DNA of 64,000 nt, taken from Nematostella vectensis. Its lineage: Eukaryota > Cnidaria > Anthozoa > Actiniaria > Edwardsiidae. The notes below the pieces were generated by a model. The model was not told the origin of the DNA. It saw nothing but the letters and a program-made list of their open reading frames with translations, and made no database searches. Every line of letters begins with the position of its first letter. Position 1 is the first letter of the stretch. Both the position numbers and the translations under genes were made by a program. Location: assembly GCF_932526225.1 (NCBI RefSeq), contig NC_064047.1:7811501-7875500 (forward strand). Reading direction: 5' to 3'. Below are positions 62,301-64,000 of this stretch, piece after piece.

Positions 62301-64000
62301 ATGTTGCATCATCATCTTCCATATATGGAGTCCCTCATGAAATGTCTAGAGATGAACTGGATGGCTGTCTTGGTTAGTAGTCTGCTGTGGGACACTTCGG
62401 CCGTCCCATAATGCATTGCACTTTCACTTGACATTTCTATCCATGCAGAAAACATAAAATCCAAGCAGCCGAGATCTCGACCCAGGATAATACTAAACGT
62501 TTACCATACATTCGGCTAGGATTGTAAGATTGTAATGCTTTTGCAGCTCTGATGTTTAAATGATGGTAACACTATCCCCTTATGCTGTCCCCTAATACCA
62601 TTGTTTGGTAAATCACTTAACATTTCTCCCCCATTTAGATCGGGCCTCGTTCATGCGGCAAGACCTCATTAGTTCGCATGGTGGCAGGGCTGACGAGCAG
62701 TAAACTGGACGTGATGACAATGAACAGTGCTATGGATACAACAGAACTTCTCGGTGGCTTCGAGCAGGTGCAGAGAAACCTCTCTAATAAGGACACTCTC
62801 GGATCAACAAGACTGTCCTCATACAGAGAAACCCCGTTAATAAGGACATTCTTGGATCTTCCAGACTCCTCATACAGAGAAAACCCGCTAATACCTAGAC
62901 TCGTGGACCTAAAGGACTGCCCTCATACAGAGAAACCTCACTAATAAGGACACTCTTGGACCCTAACAGACTGTCCTCATACAGAGAAACCCTTGTAATA
63001 AGGACACCATTGGGACCCTTTAATTGGGACCCTTCGAAACACACACCTCTTTTTTAGCATGATTTTTCTAAGAAATGCTCGGAGCTATAATATTACTTTT
63101 GAAATATGTTTGGTATATTCCCTCTCCTATTCGAATATTGCTTAACTCGGTTTTAGTAGCATGGAGAATAGAGTCCAGACATTCACAGACTGGTCCACAA
63201 TATTTTATATTTTTTATGCGTTGTGTTTGATTCATGTTTTTTATGTGTCGTAGGCGGACCTGAACAGGCACTGGGAGGATGTGGTATCACGTGCTGCACA
63301 CGTGGTCACAGACACCATACGTGAGGTCCTTGTCAGGACCGTCGGGGACGGCCCTCAGGTGGAGGGCGGAAAGACCGGATCGCTGACTGAGGTGGTCAAC
63401 CTCTATAACAACTGGAGGGCGTTTATGAAGATCAACACAAAATGTGCGTAACATTTGGAATTCAGAGAAGCATTTCGCTTTGGAAGTAAAAACACAAACT
63501 TGCAGTAGTCATATTAGATAAAGAGCACTAGGAAGATTATTAGGCTGTTTTCCCACTTCACCAGCGGCAAATAACGATATGTATAAATCGGAGATATGAA
63601 CCCGAAAAACGAACTCTCACAGTTCTCTTGTTCTTTGACTAAGGGGCGGACTACTAAACTCCTGGGGGAGGGGGGCTGATTGGTAAAAAAAAAAAATACT
63701 CCATCCGATGGTTCCAAAGAAGAAAGGACAACCGCATAACAAAAAATACCTCCAACGCCGTTGCCGTGAAAAAAAAAAACATCTCGCTCAATAACCACCC
63801 CCCCCCCTCAAAAGTAAAATGGTCGACCCCTAATTTTATTCTCTTCTACACCTCTTCTAGCATCTAAATCGGAGAGCCGTACAAGTGAAGGCTTGACAAA
63901 TACCCGAATGCAAGCCCTACTACACGTCATGAGCCTCGTCCTAGAGACACGACGCCAGGCCCACCTTCCCCCCTCCCCTGGGGATGAAGTCCACGATTCT
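37927..64000 (+). CDS. MDN1: Midasin (MDN1/Rea1), exons 1-34, 3' end beyond window
   Basis: Giant dynein-like AAA+ ATPase that removes assembly factors from pre-60S ribosomes in nucleolus and nucleoplasm. Exons: 37927-38034, 39501-40442, 41154-41498, 41981-42830, 43182-43440, 43938-44042, 44931-45044, 45398-45469, 45697-45772, 46760-46922, 47482-47590, 47933-48111, 48720-48811, 49104-49220, 49966-50112, 50963-51107, 51485-51773, 52809-52950, 53388-53666, 53892-54018, 54172-54241, 55074-55471, 56144-56355, 57138-57260, 57795-57857, 58756-58890, 59462-59569, 60567-60674, 61165-61245, 61331-61417, 62232-62372, 62639-62767, 63254-63443, 63861-64000. All junctions are GT-AG with matching phases, and the sum is exactly 2,215 codons with no stop. 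Family size is about 5,500 aa, so some 60% (rest of AAA6, linker, MIDAS domain) is off the right edge. ATG 37927 is the first in frame, with an N terminus of expected length. Confidence 0.97.
38186..38558. mobile_element. hAT-like MITE with 8-bp target duplication (MDN1 intron 1)
   Basis: Left end CCGGCCCTACCAATCGATA. The inverted right end is TCCAGCCCTACCAATCGATA. TTTACTTC lies on both sides (38178-38185 and 38559-38566), the 8-bp duplication expected of hAT transposases. The interior is rich in ATCGAT/AATCGATT. Confidence 0.85.
40180..41498 (+). other. MDN1: MDN1 AAA1 module (exons 2-3)
   Basis: Walker A GPVGSGKT at residues 313-320 (40329-40352), followed by VQLGDQTDGK. Exon 3 carries FVWQPGTLLRA and the Walker B region HWVLLEDIDYAP. 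The Walker B glutamate position is shifted (LLEDID), as I recall it in the human protein. Confidence 0.9.
41784..41940. mobile_element. Small foldback element (MDN1 intron 3)
   Basis: AAGTTATTAGGCAACTGTC near 41,800 is inverted as GACAGTTGCCTAAATAACCTT near 41,910; more distant similarity reaches TAGGT on both sides. About 150 bases, non-coding. Confidence 0.65.
44230..44310. repeat. (CAA)n microsatellite (MDN1 intron 6)
   Basis: About 26 perfect triplets. Poly-Leu and poly-Val frames on the minus strand come from it. Confidence 0.97.
44545..44896. mobile_element. TIR element, right-half copy (MDN1 intron 6)
   Basis: Matches 13,780-14,184, including CTGGGTTTGTGTGCAAACTG and GCTGGCGAAGTGTTGGCC. 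It ends in GCACAGGGCTTTA, the inverse of the left terminus of the longer copy. The right end lies about 35 bases before the exon 7 acceptor. Confidence 0.8.
44984..45275 (+). repeat. Tandem copies of the 3' end of MDN1 exon 7 and its donor
   Basis: Exon 7's end (CTAGTAGTGGACTACCT, AAGTCTATCACTCTC, ATTGTTAG then GTAACT) is echoed in the intron: TTAGTGGTGGACTACCT at 45,106 with AACAGTCTATCCCTC, then TAGTGGTGAATCAC near 45,160, with ends CTTATTAG/GTAATT, GTTTTATTAG and TGTATTGTAAGGTA. About four units of 54-60 bp, increasingly diverged. Confidence 0.75.
46298..46724. mobile_element. 427-bp TIR element with TA target site (MDN1 intron 9)
   Basis: Left CCTTATTACACTTAATTTTC then GCG; inverted right CCTTATCACACATTATTTTC then GCG. 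TA flanks both ends, as for Tc1/mariner-type insertion. Subterminal TTTCGCGA repeats. Non-coding. Confidence 0.8.
47650..47930. repeat. Degenerate tandem repeat before MDN1 exon 12
   Basis: Three to four diverged units of about 65-75 bp sharing TTTTGACG/TTTTGACT, TCCTCCTTACTAT and CACTGGGCACATGTGAA-like parts, filling most of intron 11 up to the acceptor. Confidence 0.55.
48903..49062. mobile_element. TTAA-family MITE, copy C, internally deleted (MDN1 intron 13)
   Basis: TTAAGCCGCATCGTCACC at left and GGTGACAATGCGGCTTTAA at right, 160 bp in all. It ends 41 bases before the exon 14 acceptor. Confidence 0.85.
50270..50915. repeat. ~45-bp degenerate minisatellite (MDN1 intron 15)
   Basis: About 14 units containing GACAAGCTGTAGAAAAACTA and GGTGGTATGACTAGAAAGAC, with substitutions and small indels. 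Confidence 0.9.
51485..54018 (+). other. MDN1: MDN1 AAA4 module (exons 17-20)
   Basis: Walker A GETGCGKT (1368-1375) is split by the exon 17/18 boundary after the fourth residue. CHMHSESSDFLGGLRPVRQ follows, then Walker B FLVDEISLADDSVLERLNS and ATPase sensor STMNPGGDFGKKE in exon 19, and LSPALRNRFTEIWCP in exon 20. Confidence 0.95.
52990..53170. repeat. Short repeat with TGATGGTCACGCAA motif (MDN1 intron 18)
   Basis: TGATGGTCACGCAA or close variants occur five to six times, spaced about 30-40 bases, with shared GGCCAGCTTA.TC between them. Confidence 0.75.
54290..54420. repeat. GCGATC-rich stretch (MDN1 intron 21)
   Basis: TGCGATCATGTGCGATCATA, CCGCGATCAGTTGCGATCGT and GCTGCGATCGTTTGCGAT within 130 bases. 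Overlapping palindromes; may be part of a small mobile element, but no outer termini were identified. Confidence 0.5.
56362..56648 (-). mobile_element. Full-length tRNA-derived SINE (MDN1 intron 23)
   Basis: Minus strand: head TGTGGAATCACGGTTGGCCC, A-box region GGCCCAGTCTGTTAGCGCG, B-box GGGTTCAACCCCCGG, a ~150-base body, tail AAGCGCTTAGGACATTG to ATAAGCGCTATATAAATGC, then a TATA microsatellite. Complete Pol III head, body and hairpin tail. The 3' tail presumably matches its partner LINE. Confidence 0.8.
58127..58465. repeat. ~77-bp tandem repeat (MDN1 intron 25)
   Basis: Four to five units built on TTACTTCACAAAACAGCCAA, GGTGGCCACGGTAGCGCGCG and GCACGTTTCTCGCATCC. GTGGCCACGG is a partly palindromic core repeated in each. 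Confidence 0.9.
58876..59030 (+). repeat. Degenerate copies of MDN1 exon 26 donor region
   Basis: Exon 26 ends AACAGATTTACTCAG then GTACGCC. The first 140 bases of the intron contain TTTTTACAGGTGACC, AACAGATTTACACATGTA, CAGATTCACATAAGTACGTA, CAGGTTCACACAGGCAGTCG and CAGATTTATACC: units of about 24 bp resembling the exon end plus donor. Confidence 0.65.
59200..59340. mobile_element. Hairpin MITE (MDN1 intron 26)
   Basis: Arm GCTAAGTTTAAACGTCGTAT continuing TATCCATGAGTCGTATTCAA is matched in reverse by TTGAATACGGCTCATGGATA to GTTTGAACTTAGC, leaving a short loop. About 140 bases with arms near 58. Confidence 0.85.
59591..60019. mobile_element. TTAA-family MITE, copy D, two-armed foldback (MDN1 intron 27)
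   Basis: TTAAAGCCGCATTGTCACC at left. The whole 220-base arm is inverted from the centre (around ATCGACCGGTCGAT, 59,820) to about 60,019, where GTAAACTAGTGACAAG is the decayed inverse terminus. Unlike copies A and C, which have one body between short termini, this copy has both arms full length. Confidence 0.85.
61600..61790. repeat. ~36-bp tandem repeat (MDN1 intron 30)
   Basis: Five to six diverged units on TCTAACGCTATCCTAGATTC and TACGATACTC. Confidence 0.8.
62232..64000 (+). other. MDN1: MDN1 AAA6 module, N-terminal part (exons 31-34)
   Basis: Walker A GPRSCGKT at 2064-2071 in exon 32, with MNSAMDTTELLGGFEQ. Exons 33-34 encode the insert after this motif (ADLNRHWEDVV...). Its Walker B lies beyond the window. 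Confidence 0.88.
62771..63020. repeat. 53-bp tandem repeat starting at the MDN1 exon 32 donor
   Basis: CAGAGAAACCCC-GTTAATAAGG units at about 62,771, 62,824, 62,875, 62,928 and 62,982, each with TCCTCATA before the next. The first unit begins three bases after the donor GT. The AACC.CGTTAATAAGGACA string resembles termini of pogo/Tigger-type elements, so the array may derive from such a terminus. Confidence 0.85.

Overview
The window is nuclear DNA of an animal. Genes are split by many GT-AG introns, and the introns hold SINEs, TIR elements and minisatellites. The gene set (OATP transporter, tropomyosin, ciliary DNAJB13, midasin) fits an invertebrate metazoan. The style of the repeats suggests a cnidarian, perhaps an anthozoan; that placement is inference and the species is not assigned.

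Layout, left to right. (1) 1-7,242, minus strand: the 5' part (six exons, 470 codons) of an SLCO4A1-like organic anion transporter. It runs off the left edge through a 44-bp satellite made of copies of its own exon 6 splice-donor region. (2) 7,243-10,393: gene-poor, with one SINE. (3) 10,394-11,239, plus: a tropomyosin-like protein with a single-exon coding region. (4) 11.5-19.95 kb: no gene. It holds a ~1 kb foldback element, two further elements, a 4.6-kb array of ~128 36-bp units, and a TIR element whose right arm has been amplified about 12 times. (5) 20,036-22,574, minus: a three-exon GNAT acyltransferase of the GLYAT type with a 45-bp minisatellite in its second intron. (6) 22.6-31.8 kb: a LINE 3' end, a ~1.95-kb tandem segmental duplication, and a decayed C2H2 zinc-finger array. 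(7) 31,973-37,346, minus: a complete eight-exon DNAJB13 (309 aa). (8) 37,927-64,000, plus: the first 34 exons (2,215 codons, in frame to the right edge) of midasin, MDN1, covering the N-terminal region, AAA1 to AAA5 and the start of AAA6. DNAJB13 and MDN1 are head to head, 580 bp between start codons.

The genes do not form one pathway: membrane transport, actin filament stabilisation, acyl conjugation, cilium or sperm axoneme function, and 60S ribosome maturation. The most unusual observation is a recurring pattern in which an exon's 3' end with its 5' splice site, or the sequence directly beside a donor, has been tandemly copied into the downstream intron (SLCO exon 6; MDN1 exons 7, 26 and 32). 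Several non-autonomous DNA transposons can be bounded by terminal inverted repeats and, in some cases, target-site duplications. Gene models rest on splice-site inspection, phase bookkeeping and remembered family similarity; nothing was searched or aligned by computer.
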